Shown one piece after another: positions 32,178 through 44,325 of a stretch of DNA of 64,000 nucleotides (positions are counted from its first letter, which is position 1; each line of letters starts with the position of its first letter). The position numbers and the translations under genes were made by a program. The stretch comes from Gnetum montanum (Eukaryota; Streptophyta; Gnetopsida; Gnetales; Gnetaceae), in contig MNCI01038085.1 of NCBI GenBank assembly GCA_015680685.1, positions 489,716 to 553,715 of the forward strand, given 5' to 3'. The notes under the pieces were generated by a model, which saw only the letters and a program-made list of their open reading frames with translations, was not told the origin of the DNA and ran no database searches.

Positions 32178-33048
32178 TGATGAAGCATGTTTTTTGTTCA
32201 CCCTGACATTGAGTATCTAATGATACAGCCTCAACAACAGGTCCAAGACATGATGTCAGACATCCGATGTTGCAGGGTATACACAAGCCTATAAATATAG
32301 CTCTTAGGCACACAGCTTGGGATTAGTTTCATTAGTTTTGCATAGTTTTCCATAGTTTTGTCAATAGAGTAGCCAAATTTCTGCAATTTTATTCTGTAAT
32401 CTTAGAGAATAGTTAGTAAGTGCTAACAAAGTGGATCTAATTCAGTTGTACAAAGTCTTATTCAAATGGAAATGTACCTAGACATATTCCATTAGCAACA
32501 ATAAGGTCAAGATTGATTCTTATTCATTACAACACTTTGACTTAGATTAGATTTACTTTCCATGTAATTTACTTTTCATGTACATCATTAATATTTACAT
32601 TTTCATGCATGTTAATTAATTAAGCACATAAGTACAATCACTTAGAGCATGCATATGACTCTTGGTAATCCTAGTAATGCTTAACATTTGGTAACCTAGT
32701 AGCATTATATGTGTTCAAGATGTGCATGAGAAGTGGGATCAGATACTTATGTTAGGGTAGTTGATTATTAATTAGTAATTAGATTAGTTGAACTGGTTAT
32801 AAATTTAGTTTCAACCTATTGTTAATTGTATAACAATAAAATATAAAAGAATAAAAATCATATGGCTCACTCTAGACTAAACCATACATGACAAAGCTAC
32901 CATAAGTCCAAGTGGGAAGATAGTGAACTATGATCAAGGCATAATGATCTAGATGCCACAACTAGTCCCATCCATGAAATCTGACTAGATCATGTGTGAA
33001 TGCTTGTGCTTCATATGGTTGGGCATAGGGGTACCTCACCAGTCATCA
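32178..33048 (+). repeat. Element B 3' LTR
   Basis: 871 bases, TGATGAAGC...CCAGTCATCA, partner of 20154-20994. Hairpin arms GTCTTATT and AATAAGGT keep pairing through G-U pairs. Confidence 0.88.
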
Positions 33049-33053
33049 ACTAC
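33049..33053 (+). repeat. Element B target duplication, right
   Basis: ACTAC against ACTAT at 20149-20153. Confidence 0.6.
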
Positions 33054-34375
33054 CCTATCATCTAAACATGTAGAATCAAAATTGTAATTAGTAGTTAGAA
33101 TTGAATGAATTAGTGATCGAGCTTTAGCTAGGAAATAACCTTGAAGTTACCCTATTTATTCTTATTACTTGAATTTAAGAATTTACTTTCATTTAAATTT
33201 GCAAGGAAAGGATGAATAAGCCAAAAAAATGGATGGGCATTATGATCAAACTAACTACTTGACTAATGAAAGGTATGACTAGGCTAGCTATTAACCATTA
33301 AGGACAATGGATTACTATCTAACTTGATGACTAAAGGAAAGAGACTAGACGAAAAAATATCTATCTAACTATTTTCCTTTCCAAGGGATTGTCTTTCTTA
33401 ACTTATGAATAGTTTCTTGATATTTATCTATTCATTTGATGCTCTAATCATTGGTCATTATTTCTAGCAAGGGTAACCAAGGATTAGTCATTTAGATGCA
33501 TTAAACTTGGGTAAATGTGTTCTAATAAACTATCTTATCCAAACTTATCTTTATCTATCCAATTCTCACATCTTTATGTATTTGTCAAACTCATCCCTAT
33601 TTGCTTCTCTAAAGTTAAAGGCCTAGTCAAAGTTAAATGAAACCTGACAAACAAATAATAGCTTAGCTTAAGCTTGGATAGAGTTGAATGACTATTCACA
33701 ATCAAATAATAGCTTAACTTAAGCCTACTCAAGGGCATGAGTTGATATAACTTACTAGCTAGCATGAGCATTCATTCTTTCAGTGGTGGCAAGATCAATT
33801 ATAGAGTAGGTATTCATCCAATGTAGATGGATAGAAATTATGAAAATGGTTTTTCTGGCTTATAATGTAGTCTTCTTGAGATCAATGCACCTTGATCCAA
33901 TATGTTTTTAACTAATAATTAACTTGAAAATAATTTTTATAATCTTCTTCATTAATCTCTCACAATAGAATTTCTTCTTAGGATGTATCATCCATAGCTT
34001 ACATAGTTTTTCTTTGCAAGACCTTTTTCATCATCAATTGTAATGGATTTCTCAAGGATTAAAGAGAGAATAAATAACATTATTCTACTTCAACATTGGG
34101 TTGGGTTAATGATGTCACATGCTTGAAGAAGTGGGGGGATGAAAGAGAAAATAAATAGAACTATTGTGCTTCAATGTTGGATTAGATTACTAATGTCACA
34201 TGCTTGGGAAAGTGGAGGATGAAATAGTGAATAAATAACACTATTGTGCTTGAATGTTGGGTTGGGTTATTGATGACACATGCTTGGAAGGTTGGGGCAT
34301 GTGGATAATTGAAACTATTTTTAATAATATTTACCCCCAAGGCATGTAACCAAGTTAGAGTTTTATAACTTAGTG
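33054..34375. other. AT-rich DNA without recognised genes
   Basis: Older flanking DNA between elements B and F. Only short frames are present. Apart from the tandem repeat at 34068-34306 nothing is recognisable. This is the outer flank of element C as well, because B inserted at the edge of the C LTR. Confidence 0.5.
34068..34306 (+). repeat. Tandem repeat, three units of about 80 bases
   Basis: Units 34068-34146, 34147-34228 and 34229-34306 share 'aataaata...attgt(c)tgcttcaatgttgg' and 'gtcacatgcttgg' blocks. Units 2 and 3 are more similar to each other. Looks like a local minisatellite expansion. Confidence 0.75.
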
Positions 34376-34380
34376 CTTAT

Positions 34381-35250
34381 TGATGAGTTCCATCTAGTTG
34401 GTTGTGTTGATGAGGCCCTGTCAACATAGTCTCTATTTTCTTGATTTTCAGCTATAAATACATTCTTGTAGCCACATTTATGGAAAGTAGATATTGTAGT
34501 TGTAGTAGAGGTTTTGCATTTTTTTCCATTTGAAAGTTAGAATTTTTCCCCAAGTGCCTAGAGCAAGAGTCATTGAGTGTACGGATCTTTATTCAAGCAT
34601 TGTTGTACTTAAGCATGATTATGTGTGTGGTAATAAAGATGAGCTTTCTGATAAACCTTGCAGCATTTTGGATAGATTAGCTATTTTATTTATGCACTTA
34701 CTATTTTTAATTATTTATTAAATTCTTTCAATTAGTTAGTAAATATTTTTCTAGTTATTATGTTACGGAGGCAATTAATAGAGATTGATTACAAACATAA
34801 GCAGGACCACTTCAAGCATAACATGTATTAGCTTGGTAATCCTAGTAGTGTTATTGCTTGGTACAACCAGTAGCATAGTGCTTGATTACCTAACAGTAGA
34901 TACGTGCATTCAGGACATGTATGAAAAGTGGAATCATATGCTTATGTTAGGGTTAGTTAAATGCTAGTTAATTAGTTAATTTAGATTAGTTAATTAAATT
35001 CATTATATCTACATTTGAGAACCAACTTATAAAACATAAAATGATCAAAATCGGATGCCTCAGTTACACTTAACCACACCAATGAACATCAAAAGTGTAA
35101 TTGAGAAGACAATGATTGAATTTAAGGCAAGATTCACTTTCTAAAAGACTAGTGTACTAGAAATGATAAAGTCTACAGAATTTAACTGAGTCATGTGTGA
35201 ATGCTTCATGATTTGTATGGTTGGGCATAGGTGTACCTTGCTGCTCATCA
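34381..35250 (+). repeat. Solo Athila-like LTR (F)
   Basis: 870 bases, TGATGAGTTCC...CTGCTCATCA, with TATAAATA (34453-34460) and hairpin arms ATCTTTATT (34585-34593) and AATAAAGAT (34632-34640). No primer site follows and no polypurine tract precedes. It is flanked by CTTAT (34376-34380) and CTTAC (35251-35255), a 4/5 target duplication. This is the expected product of recombination between the two LTRs of one element. Confidence 0.82.
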
Positions 35251-35255
35251 CTTAC

Positions 35256-37389
35256 CTTGATTTAGAAACTTAAAGTTATTAGTTTGATTTTGATGGGTCA
35301 TACTTATAATGTTGTCATTACATTATGTCTTGGGGGTAAAAATTGTTAGAAATTTTTTTTATTGGTTCTAACACATCAAACATCTAGAGATAGACCTATA
35401 ACTTGGAGCTTTTAAATTAAGCATTGTAATACTAGGCTAACATGTCATTATTGAAAAGGAGTTTTTGCCAACACCTCATTGTTGAAAATGAGCTTATCGT
35501 ACAATATCATATTGGTTTCCGTAGTTGAAAATGTTTTACATATAAGGTTTATGCATTACTTTTTCTATTTATGAATTCTTTTAGATTGACAAGAATAGAA
35601 ACTTGAGATGGTTGAGAATTTTGCATATAAATTTGTATGAAACATGTTAAGCAATACTTTTTCTGCTTAATTTTTCTTAATTTTACTAATGCAATTTGCA
35701 ATTCACATTTGCTACAAACTTGGTAATTTGTAGTTCATATTAGCTACAGACTTCCTCAAATGTTAAGTTTGTTTTTAAACCAATATATTAAGGAGGTTTA
35801 TGTTTCTTAACTAGGTTTTTTTAAAAGTTGTGTAGACATTTTGTAAAATAGATAAAGCTCTTTATTGGCTCAACTATAAGAGCTTGTTTTAAGAGGATCA
35901 ATTTCTATCTTTTCTTGAAAGGATATCACTTAAACTAGTTAAAGCTCACTTTCTATTACAACTATACTCAAAGATAGTGTATAATAGTCTTAATTTTTGC
36001 AAATGCTATAGTTTTATTTATAGCTACTCAAGAGTTAATTAAGAAATTATAGATGATATACTTTGTAAGTTTAAGTACTTTTGAGACATGTAGTTGTTCA
36101 ATAAAAAACTTAACGAAAATTTTATAGACCATGTCAGAAAAATAGAATTTATCTAAATTAAAATAAACCTCTACACATTTGCTATATAGTTTGACGATAG
36201 TGAGGAAGTATGCACCTAGTAGAGTTGAGGCATTATTCTAGCATGATTAAATTGCTTCATTTTCTATTACGTAAGGCTAGATATTGATTATGTCATTTTT
36301 CTTTTTGAGTAGATTTCAAGTAGAATGTTATGAAAATCATTTATTTAGTTCAAAGAATATTTTTAGATATATGCTTTACAACATAGAAAGAAAAACTTTC
36401 CAATTTTATGAATGTTACACTTCATTTTTTGAAATTAAAGAAAGGAAAATTAGTTATTAGTAGGGACGATGATCCTTACTAGTAATAAGAACTTGTCAAA
36501 ATATGAACATTTTTTAAAAAGCTAGATCTAAGAGAAATTGGTGCATCAATATTACTTTATTACTTAACCTCATGCCAAGAATCTTTACTAATAGCTATTA
36601 ACTATTTGTCAAACTTAGTTTTGACCTTTGAGTTAACATTATTATTTATAGGAGCATGGGCCGTTAGCTAGTTAGTTAGTTAGCATAACTTTATACTCAT
36701 AGGTGCTAGGTATAACCTTTGCAGTTGCTATGTTACAAGCCTAGTGACATGTTCTAGCTAGACCTAATGTTTTCCCCCCAAAAAAATCATTGTTCTTGTT
36801 AGATAAGGACAAATTTTCCTTATAAGCTATTTTTCATGACTAATTAATCTTTCTTGCAGCATTAGTAAAAATATTCAAGGACCTTTTATCTTTTATTATT
36901 TCTTTATTACCATTTGATCATTCTTATCATTGATATTAGTTTGATTTTTTATATCTTTAGCTTCAAATTATTCTTTTATCATTAACATCAACATGGATTT
37001 TATTTTCCTTGGCATATTTTTTCTTGAGCAAAAAAAAAATCAAATATTAAAAAAATATCCTTTACAATAACAAAAATTGCAAAAATTAGGAACATGATAA
37101 TATGTAATTAGCTAAATGTAAGTTTTCTCACCTACTTGCAATACTAATTCCCTTTCATGTGTATAAAGGTTCATTTCAAGAAAAAAGTTTAACAAAAATT
37201 AAATGGTGTGAAAATAGATTCTATATGCTTAATGAGAAGACTAATAATTTTTTGTTTACCCATTTGAAAAATCAACAAAGGATTAAATAACTTGACAAAA
37301 TATTAAAATTTAGAATATTCTTTAGATTGAGTATTAAAATTTTGAGTCCACTTACAAATAGTCAACACTACATATGTGTAAATGACCCT
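35256..37389. other. AT-rich DNA without recognised genes
   Basis: Over 2 kb with no reading frame longer than about 60 codons and no transposon protein match found by eye. A short 'ctagttagttagttag' run is at about 36667-36682. Probably very old decayed repeats. Confidence 0.5.
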
Positions 37390-37880
37390 TGATGAGTGGC
37401 ATTGTACCCCTATGCCCAACCATATGAATCAAAAGTGTTCATGTGCGATTTGGTAGAATTACATAGACCTTAGGTTCCCATGTACACTAGTTCCATGATG
37501 TAAAATCTAATTATGATGATCATTGTCTTCCCAACTACACTTGTGGAGCTTAGTTGTATGGTTATGTGTAATTGAGGCACATGATTTTTATTATTTTTTA
37601 TTTTAATCATCTATGATTAACAAGACATTGAAACTTAATTTACAACCCACTTTAACTAACATAATTTCTAATTAATAACTATCCTAACATAAGCATCTAG
37701 TCCCACTTTCTGTGCACATCTTGAACACGTATAACACTACTAGGTTACCAAATGTTACACATTTCTAGGATTACCAAGTGTCATACGCATGCTCAAAACA
37801 ATCATACTTATGTGCTTAATTAATTGCTATTTAATCTAGTAGCTTAATTTAGATTACTTACTTGGCAGTATTAAATAAAG
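37390..37880 (-). repeat. Truncated Athila-like LTR (-)
   Basis: Begins TGATGAGTGGCATTGTACCC, the reversed U5 end of the family, and continues through the 'gtcttcccaactacactt' and 'gcacatcttgaacacg' blocks. The U3 half is missing; near 37880 it meets Sirevirus sequence. It may be the 3' LTR of element G. Confidence 0.65.
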
Positions 37881-38049
37881 TTTCACAAAACATTAAATGT
37901 ACAAATAAAATATTTAAGCTAGTCAAGGTGTGGCAAGGTTTGATTAGAAAGCTCATTAAGTTACATGTTTGCAATGAGCAACCTATTCCTTGTCTTTAAT
38001 AGTTGTGACTAGTAGGTAGTAATCTCATCTGAGAGATCAAAGATCTTCT

Positions 38050-38698
38050 AAAGTGATTACTTAGCTCGTACCAATCTTTCCAACACCTTCTTATGTTAGG
38101 CTACACTCACTTGACCACTCCTTGCTCCTATTGACACATGGATATATGCCATGGTAGGTATCTTTGGTACAAACATTACAAGAGAATTAAGGGATTCAAC
38201 TACTCTATTAGCCATAACCTCTGCTACTATCTCTTAGCACTTTTGTCGCATCACTAGGACCATTGCCTTTTTTCCTTCTTCCAACATGATAAAGAATGCC
38301 GCTATATTTCCAAAAATTTCAAGAAATGCTTGTGTTAAAATGGACATAGTGACCTTACTAGCACTTAGATTTGACCTCATAGGTAGCTTTCAATATTTCC
38401 AAAATTTCTTTAGCATCTTTACATCTAGCTACTCTATTGAATCAAAATTATTCAATGTACAATATAAAAATTTGTTTGCATTGGAATCATACATGAACAT
38501 GTCTCTTTCTTCTAGTGTCCATTGGCTTTGTGGCTTGAGTGTCTTTGATGCATTGTTGACAAGCAATGTGTAACCTTGAAGGATGAACTCCCATTCTTCA
38601 ACATCCATTAACCCAAAGAAACCTTGCTTCCTTACCTTCCAATAGGAAAAATCAAACCCATTGCACATTGGTGGCTTTGTGTGGGATGCCATCTCCAT
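38050..38698 (-). pseudogene. Sirevirus gag N-terminal part
   Basis: Starts at the ATG at 38698, 32 bases after the primer site. MEMASHTKPPMCNGFDFSYW and WEFILQGYTLL are the conserved Sirevirus gag opening (a PPxFxGxxYxxWxxRM-like motif, then the WE(F/I)I block). After a stop at 38429 the same reading continues as VARCKDAKEILEILKATYE, the usual continuation. Further stops follow and the sequence fades near 38050. Gag forms the cytoplasmic particle of the element; this copy is dead. Confidence 0.82.
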
Positions 38699-38730
38699 AG
38701 TTCACTCTTTGTGGCATAAACGATGAGTAC

Positions 38731-38745
38731 TAGGCTTTGATAGCA
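38731..38745 (-). promoter_or_regulatory. Sirevirus H initiator-Met primer-binding site
   Basis: Minus strand TGCTATCAAAGCCTA, two bases after the LTR end. The plant initiator-Met primer site begins TGGTATCAGAGCC; two positions differ. The position between LTR and gag supports it. Confidence 0.75.
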
Positions 38746-38747
38746 CT

Positions 38748-39858
38748 TGAGGATTGAGAACGGAGAAGGGGGGTTGAATAAGTTGCCCAATAAAAATTGC
38801 TCCTACATCACAAACACACTAAAGTTTACATGGTTTACCAACTTGGTTATGTCCACACTTGTAGAGTAGGTTCCTTACATATCTATGGACTTTGTTTCTT
38901 TCAAAATGTGATTTGAAGGGTACCACACCCTATATAAGCTTTGAGCTTCACTCTAAAGTGTTTCATCGCTATGAAACCAATTAAACCCACAAGGTTCTAA
39001 TAAGCTCAAAATGTGGTTTCAAGAATCCCAAAACCTTTAAAAAATTGAGCTCCCCTCTAGAGCATTTTGATGCTACAAAACCATTCAATTCCACAGGATC
39101 CTAACAAGATCAATATGAATGTCTTCTCACAAGAAGCACATAAACCTCACAAGGCAATAAAGAAAGAAAAAGAAAAATAAGAAAAGAATGTAACGAAAAT
39201 TATATGTCCTTGTACTTTGAGGCATAGTATCATAAACAATCATGATAAATGATGTAACAATGAAGTAAAATATTACATACACCCAAGAAAATGATGTAAA
39301 AAATTAAGTATGCACAAACAATAGCATAGAATAGATAATGGTAGCTTTGATATTGAAAATACTTACTCAGTTTCCAAGAACTTGGAGTCTTCTTATAGCT
39401 TCAAATTTTCCTATAACACCTCAAAATGTTTACAACAATTATCCAATAGCTAGTGTAGATGTCTACTTCAAAGTTGGGATGTCTACCTAAGTTTCACTTC
39501 AACTCTAGGGAGATGTCTTCTACCAAAGTGGAATGTCTTTTGGGAGATGTCTCTTCTTCAATGAAGACATATTCTAAAAATAGTAGATGTCTCCTCAATT
39601 TTTGTACTTTGTATTTTAAGGCTTTATCTTGCTAATTTGTCTTCTTTCCAATCCTTGAAGCATCTTCATTTGACTCGTAGCCTTCATTTATATCCATCCT
39701 TCTCCATGCTCTCATCTAGTCCATGTACTATCTACTTTGACATCTCTTTTTAGATCTCATTTCTTGACTTCTCATTCATGCCTTGCAAAATCATCCCATT
39801 CCATAAACATTTTATTTCTCCACTTTTCTTAAGGTTTTGACATACCAAAAGGTCAACA
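38748..39858 (-). repeat. Sirevirus H 5' LTR
   Basis: About 1.1 kb, TGTTGACC (39858-39851) to ...CTCA (38748) on the minus strand. It matches 4569-5690 through the 'gtatgtcaaaacc' start, the 'gacatct' cluster and the two 'accacattttgagct' blocks. Confidence 0.8.
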
Positions 39859-39863
39859 TTTGT

Positions 39864-42400
39864 GACTACATGGATCAAAATTATAGTATGAACATTCAAG
39901 AACCTTTGGTTTAAAGATGACTTAATGATCTTTTTGAAAGTTGTTGATGAAGGATTAGTAGTCACAAATGTTTGCAAGGCTTTTTGTGAACTAATTGGTT
40001 TGAATAAAGACATTTTTAAGGCCTGTGCTCAACACCACTCAGATGGTCATCCACCTATAGGTTCACTACCCTCATTGAATTTCATTACTAAGGATACAAT
40101 GGAATTTTCCCTTACATAGGTGGTGTAGGAGACAATGGAGTGGTATTATAGAGTACAATGTGAGTTGGTGGATATGAAGGAGGATAAGTGAAGAAGTCTT
40201 AGTTCATAGACTAGGTGTTCTATGATATTATAAGGGGTAAGGATCATAAGATAAAGGAGTGTGGCTCGTAGATCCACAAGGGGATATAGGTTTTTGGACA
40301 TAATATCCATAAAGGCTTGGATTTCGATAAGGATATTACTGTCATGGTGAAGGCATCCCCCATAACTGTGGGTTCTACCATTGCTAATACTACTCTTGAG
40401 ATTAAGGTGTCACTCCACTTGGATAATATTGTATTGGGTGGAACTCCTACCTATAATTGCCTTGTGGATAAAGCAATCTCCTGGGTGGTTGCTCTCTCAT
40501 CACTTTTGGATTCAACGTATACACACCATATTCTTGAAAATGTGACACTATAAGACAACATCCATTAGGATGTTCATATTAACAAATATTACATTCATCA
40601 TAATCTATTTTTGAACCTACAACATCATCAACCACTATAGCTTCACCTTTCTGGTGATAGTGATCCATGGCTATATCTTTTCTTCTCCTTATATCTTTAT
40701 CTCTACTTTCCTATTTTTCCTTCTCCTCCATAATCTTGAGAGAAGTTTGAAAGTTCTCATCTAAGAAATCCAATATTTTGTTCACCTTAGCTAATATTTT
40801 AGTAATATATTTTTGGATTAGCATGGTTTCCTTTGCACCAATTCATCTAGTGATGCCTCATTCTCTAAATCACAAAAATGTACCTCTCTTTTCTTAATGG
40901 AGGGATTCCTATTATATTTGTCCTCACTTTCTCATTTTTTCTAGCTCTTTTTCTTCCTTTGACACCTGATTGATCATCCTTTGAATCTAATGGGATCTCA
41001 TTTCAAAAAGTCTTTCTTAGGAATAGACCCCAAGGGTTTCCCTAGTTTCATTTTAGATCCCATATGGTATGTTGCAAAGCTACTTCCTTTGAGAAAATAC
41101 ATGACCTAAGCATTAGTGTAAGAGGGAGTAGTACCTACCCAAAACTACATTCAATGATATATGATTACCTTTTTTCTAGCCTTAGAGTTTTTTTCTTAGG
41201 TTGGACACTCTAGAGTACATTGAATACTTATTGTTAAATAGCTCCAGTATTATACTCCATCTACAAATGGATTCTAGCTTCAAGGACTAGTACCAACCTT
41301 TAGTTTCTTTAATAAGTATCCTTAGAAATAGTTCAATATTTTTCCACTTCTTCTCATTTTTTTATAGGACATAGGCATCTTTGAAAGCCTATAAATAATG
41401 TTCATTCTCAACATTATTTCCTCCAAATTTAGGGATATTATTCACATCAAGTATTTTAATTCTTCCTTTGATGTTTAGTAGGAATTTGAACTACTTATGA
41501 AATATTGATCATGTCTCTTATAGCTAACATTGGTTCATCATAGTCATTGCATTCATGATGGCCCCTATCATGGCCATGCCTCCATTCTTGATGATGCTCC
41601 TCTTCTTCTCTTGGTTGCCTATGCTCTCTATTCCAATCATTATGATGAGATGAGACTTTTGATCATCTCCATCTCAATCTTGATTACTCCTCCTTTTGTC
41701 TTGGCTATGACCCCTCTTGTCAAAGTTTGATGATGAGAAGGATCGTGAAGGTGGAAGAGTAGGACAACAGTGCCTACTAGTCCTTGTCCTATGGTCCTTT
41801 GCTTACTCTCTCTCTTTATCTTTTTATTTTTCTTTTCCTTAGATGAATGACTAGGAGATATTTTCCTTGATGTTCTTTGAATTTTAGACTCTATCCTTCC
41901 CTCACCTTAGTTGTTCTTCAAGGTTGATTACAATATTTGGTGAAGTATGTTGTCATTAATGAAAGAAGAAGAATTTGTATATTGATAAAGCCTTGAGAAG
42001 AAATCAGGGTCCTTTTCTATGATGGTAGAAATAATGGTGTTGGGATCCTCTTAACCTTGGAGTCTTCATGGCATGCCTTCTTGTGCTGATCCTTTCTGGT
42101 TTGGGCTTCTACAGGTTGAAAGTTCTTGGAAATGTGACTTTTCACCTCATATTTAAAGTTTTCTTCTTCAGATCATAGTTTCGTAAGATTTACCATAAGC
42201 ATTGTAGGAATAGTACAATTAGCAAGTAACAAAATGTTATCCTCTAAATATATCTAGCATAATTGTTCATCTTGATGAAGGATGAAAGTGAAATCTAGAT
42301 AATAGGAATCTCGATCTGCATAGACAACCCTCAATTGTTGAGGTTTTTCACTGGTAATTTTTTTGGTTTTATCATGTTGTTGAGTGGAGTCATTGACATC
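39864..42400 (-). pseudogene. Element G gag and spacer (Athila-like)
   Basis: Minus-strand translation with many stops. From high to low coordinates: YYLDFTFILHQDEQL near 42300-42250 (N-terminal block), a Ser/His-rich linker near 41740-41540, capsid remnants near 41460-41000, a charged region near 40980-40680, a knuckle remnant near 40640-40560 (C..C...H...C), and the spacer (PISSQKALQTFVTTNPSS) to 39864. The order matches gag in D. Sirevirus H interrupts it at 39858. The start codon and the primer site are not preserved. Confidence 0.65.
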
Positions 42401-42439
42401 TAGTGGTGAATCATTCATACAATAAGAGGTTGTTTTAGT

Positions 42440-43135
42440 AATTATTATAAGGTGTGCCTTGGTGTAATAATAATATTATTATTTTTCCTAAAGCACAACT
42501 CATTATATATTCCTTACAACAACTTTCAATGAATTCATATAAAGTTGTTGATATAATGAATAACTATCCTAATGTAGAGTATCCATGTCCACTTGTTGTA
42601 CACATCTTAAACCTTTATTAATGCTACTGGATTACCAGGTATATACTAGTGGGCATACTAAGCATCCATTGTTGCGACTACCAAATATTAATATGTTATG
42701 TTCAAAGTGGTCATACTCATGTTGCTTATGAATAATAATATTAATTAAGTAAGAACATGAGCATACATCACATGTAAATTAAATTATGAAAAACTAGAAT
42801 TGTGCTATTCCAACTACTACAATTGATAGGGAAAATCTTGATTTTATTGTCATTCGTGCAAATGTGTCTAGTTACATATGCACTTAAATAAAATGTTGTA
42901 TAATGTCATAAATCTACACTATGGGTACTTTGAAGGAAAATATTCTAAATTTCATGGGAAGAAATTGTAACAATTTGGCTAAGCCAATGACCAAAATGTG
43001 TCATAAATGTGAGGGGTCTATGCATTTACATAGCTAATGACTACATTAGTGTCGACATACCTACATCAATGCATCATAGGATATGTCGGATGCATTGACA
43101 CAACCTATCTTATTGATGGTTCATTAACATATAAA
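42440..43135 (-). repeat. Element G 5' LTR, truncated
   Basis: Minus-orientation LTR lacking the U5 end and primer site. Hairpin arms are ATTTTATT and AATAAAAT on the minus strand (complements of 42887-42894 and 42841-42848): both arms differ from the usual ATCTTTATT/AATAAAGAT yet still pair perfectly. The U3 end is near 43135 ('gatggttcattaacat'). Confidence 0.6.
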
Positions 43136-43546
43136 TAATTTGAAAGATATTAAAGAATTAGAAAAATGGTAAGAATTTTGAAAATATCAAATAATAGTGA
43201 ATATATCAAAGAATTGAGAGAATACCAAGAAGTAAGAAAAATAGTAAGAAATTAGAATAAATGAAGAGAAAATGTAAAAATATCTCACAGTGTCTAAGGA
43301 TAAGAAGTGACAACCTCATGAGTATTGTCTAAGAAAAATGCTCAAAAGATTAAATAGGAAGTGATCTAATTAGGATGCATGGTAGAGTCCCTTCTTCCAT
43401 TTATTAAAATTTTTTATAGTTTGAGTTTCTTTATTTCTAATTGGTAGGAGGAATGTATGAAAGAAAATAAGGAAATTCAAATCATGAAGGAAATTTGGAG
43501 AATCTTAGCTCTACCACACTTGGTGAAGGAGATAATACATGGCAAG
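43136..43546. other. Low-complexity A-rich DNA
   Basis: Degenerate short repeats with 'aaagaattgagagaatacca' and 'agtaagaaaaatagtaag' between about 43140 and 43265, then AT-rich sequence up to the D insertion. No gene is visible. Confidence 0.5.
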
Positions 43547-44312
43547 TAATGAGCAGTGAGGTACCGTTATACTCAACCATACAAATACGAGTGTTTCATG
43601 CATGATCTGGTAAAATTCCAAGGATTAAGTGCCTATGTGCCTTGTAAAATGATAATGGGTTGATTAATCTTTGTCTTCCCAAACTTACTTGTATGTCACG
43701 GTTGTATGGTTAAGTTTGAGATATATGATTTTTATAGTTTTTATGTGTTTTCTATCTTGCACTAATAATGAGAGGAGAGAGAAGTAACTAAGTAAATAAT
43801 CTAATTTAACTATTCATTAACTAAGTTCTAAGTACTCCTAACACCAATATCCATTTCCACTTTCCATACACATCCTGAACTAGTGCAATGCTGCTGGGAT
43901 TACCAAATGCTAATCGTTGTTGGGTTACCAAGCACTACACCCATGCTCGAAGCGATCGTATTAAGTGTATTTAACTAAGAGAGTTGTAGGGTGAGAGAAA
44001 TCATTAATTAACTACAAAAGCATTAAATAGTAATTAATGCTAATTAATCTATTCTATATGCTACAAGGTTTATCATAAAGTTCATCTTTATTGCCATACA
44101 CAAAGTATGCTCAGGTACACAATGCTTGAATAAAGATCCGTTGACTCTATGACTCCTACTGCGGGCACGCAGAAATAATTCTAACTCTAGGTGAAAAAAA
44201 TGGCAAGAGTTCGGCTAAGGGACTAACTGTCTANAATATCGGGTATCTGATATCGCATGGTTGATCCAATATCTCAGACATGATATTGTCAATGTGATAT
44301 CACGGTTCATCA
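43547..44312 (-). repeat. Element D 3' LTR
   Basis: 766 bases. On the plus strand it runs from TAATGAGCAGTGAGG (one change from TGATGAG) to CACGGTTCATCA. Hairpin arms at 44084-44092 and 44129-44137. U3 GATATC-type cluster at about 44236-44305. An ambiguous base N is at 44234. Confidence 0.88.
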
Positions 44313-44325
44313 TACCCCCATGACG
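44313..44325 (-). promoter_or_regulatory. Element D polypurine tract
   Basis: Minus strand CGTCATGGGGGTA immediately before the 3' LTR; one base different from the A2 and B tract. Confidence 0.8.

Larger units (their letters stand above)
20154..33048 (+). mobile_element. Element B: gag-only Athila-like element, host of A2
   Basis: 5' LTR 20154-20994, tRNA-Asp primer site, gag (21157 to 23239), then A2 inserted, then the rest of B from 30283 to a polypurine tract and 3' LTR 32178-33048. Without A2 it is about 5.85 kb. No RT, RNase H or integrase is present and most of the protease is gone. The LTRs belong to a lineage distinct from A1/A2. Flanking 5-base repeats match at four of five positions. 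Confidence 0.82.
37890..39858 (-). mobile_element. Sirevirus-type copia fragment H (5' LTR and start of gag)
   Basis: On the minus strand: 5' LTR 39858-38748, primer site, gag start at 38698. Gag is cut off near 37900 and all of pol is missing. H lies within the gag-protease spacer of element G. Its LTR matches the copia 3' LTR at 4569-5690, so both belong to one family. Confidence 0.78.

Noticed and set aside
39925-40553. Plus-strand frames of 64 and 78 codons
   Set aside because: Antisense to the element G gag remnant and spacer; no independent support.
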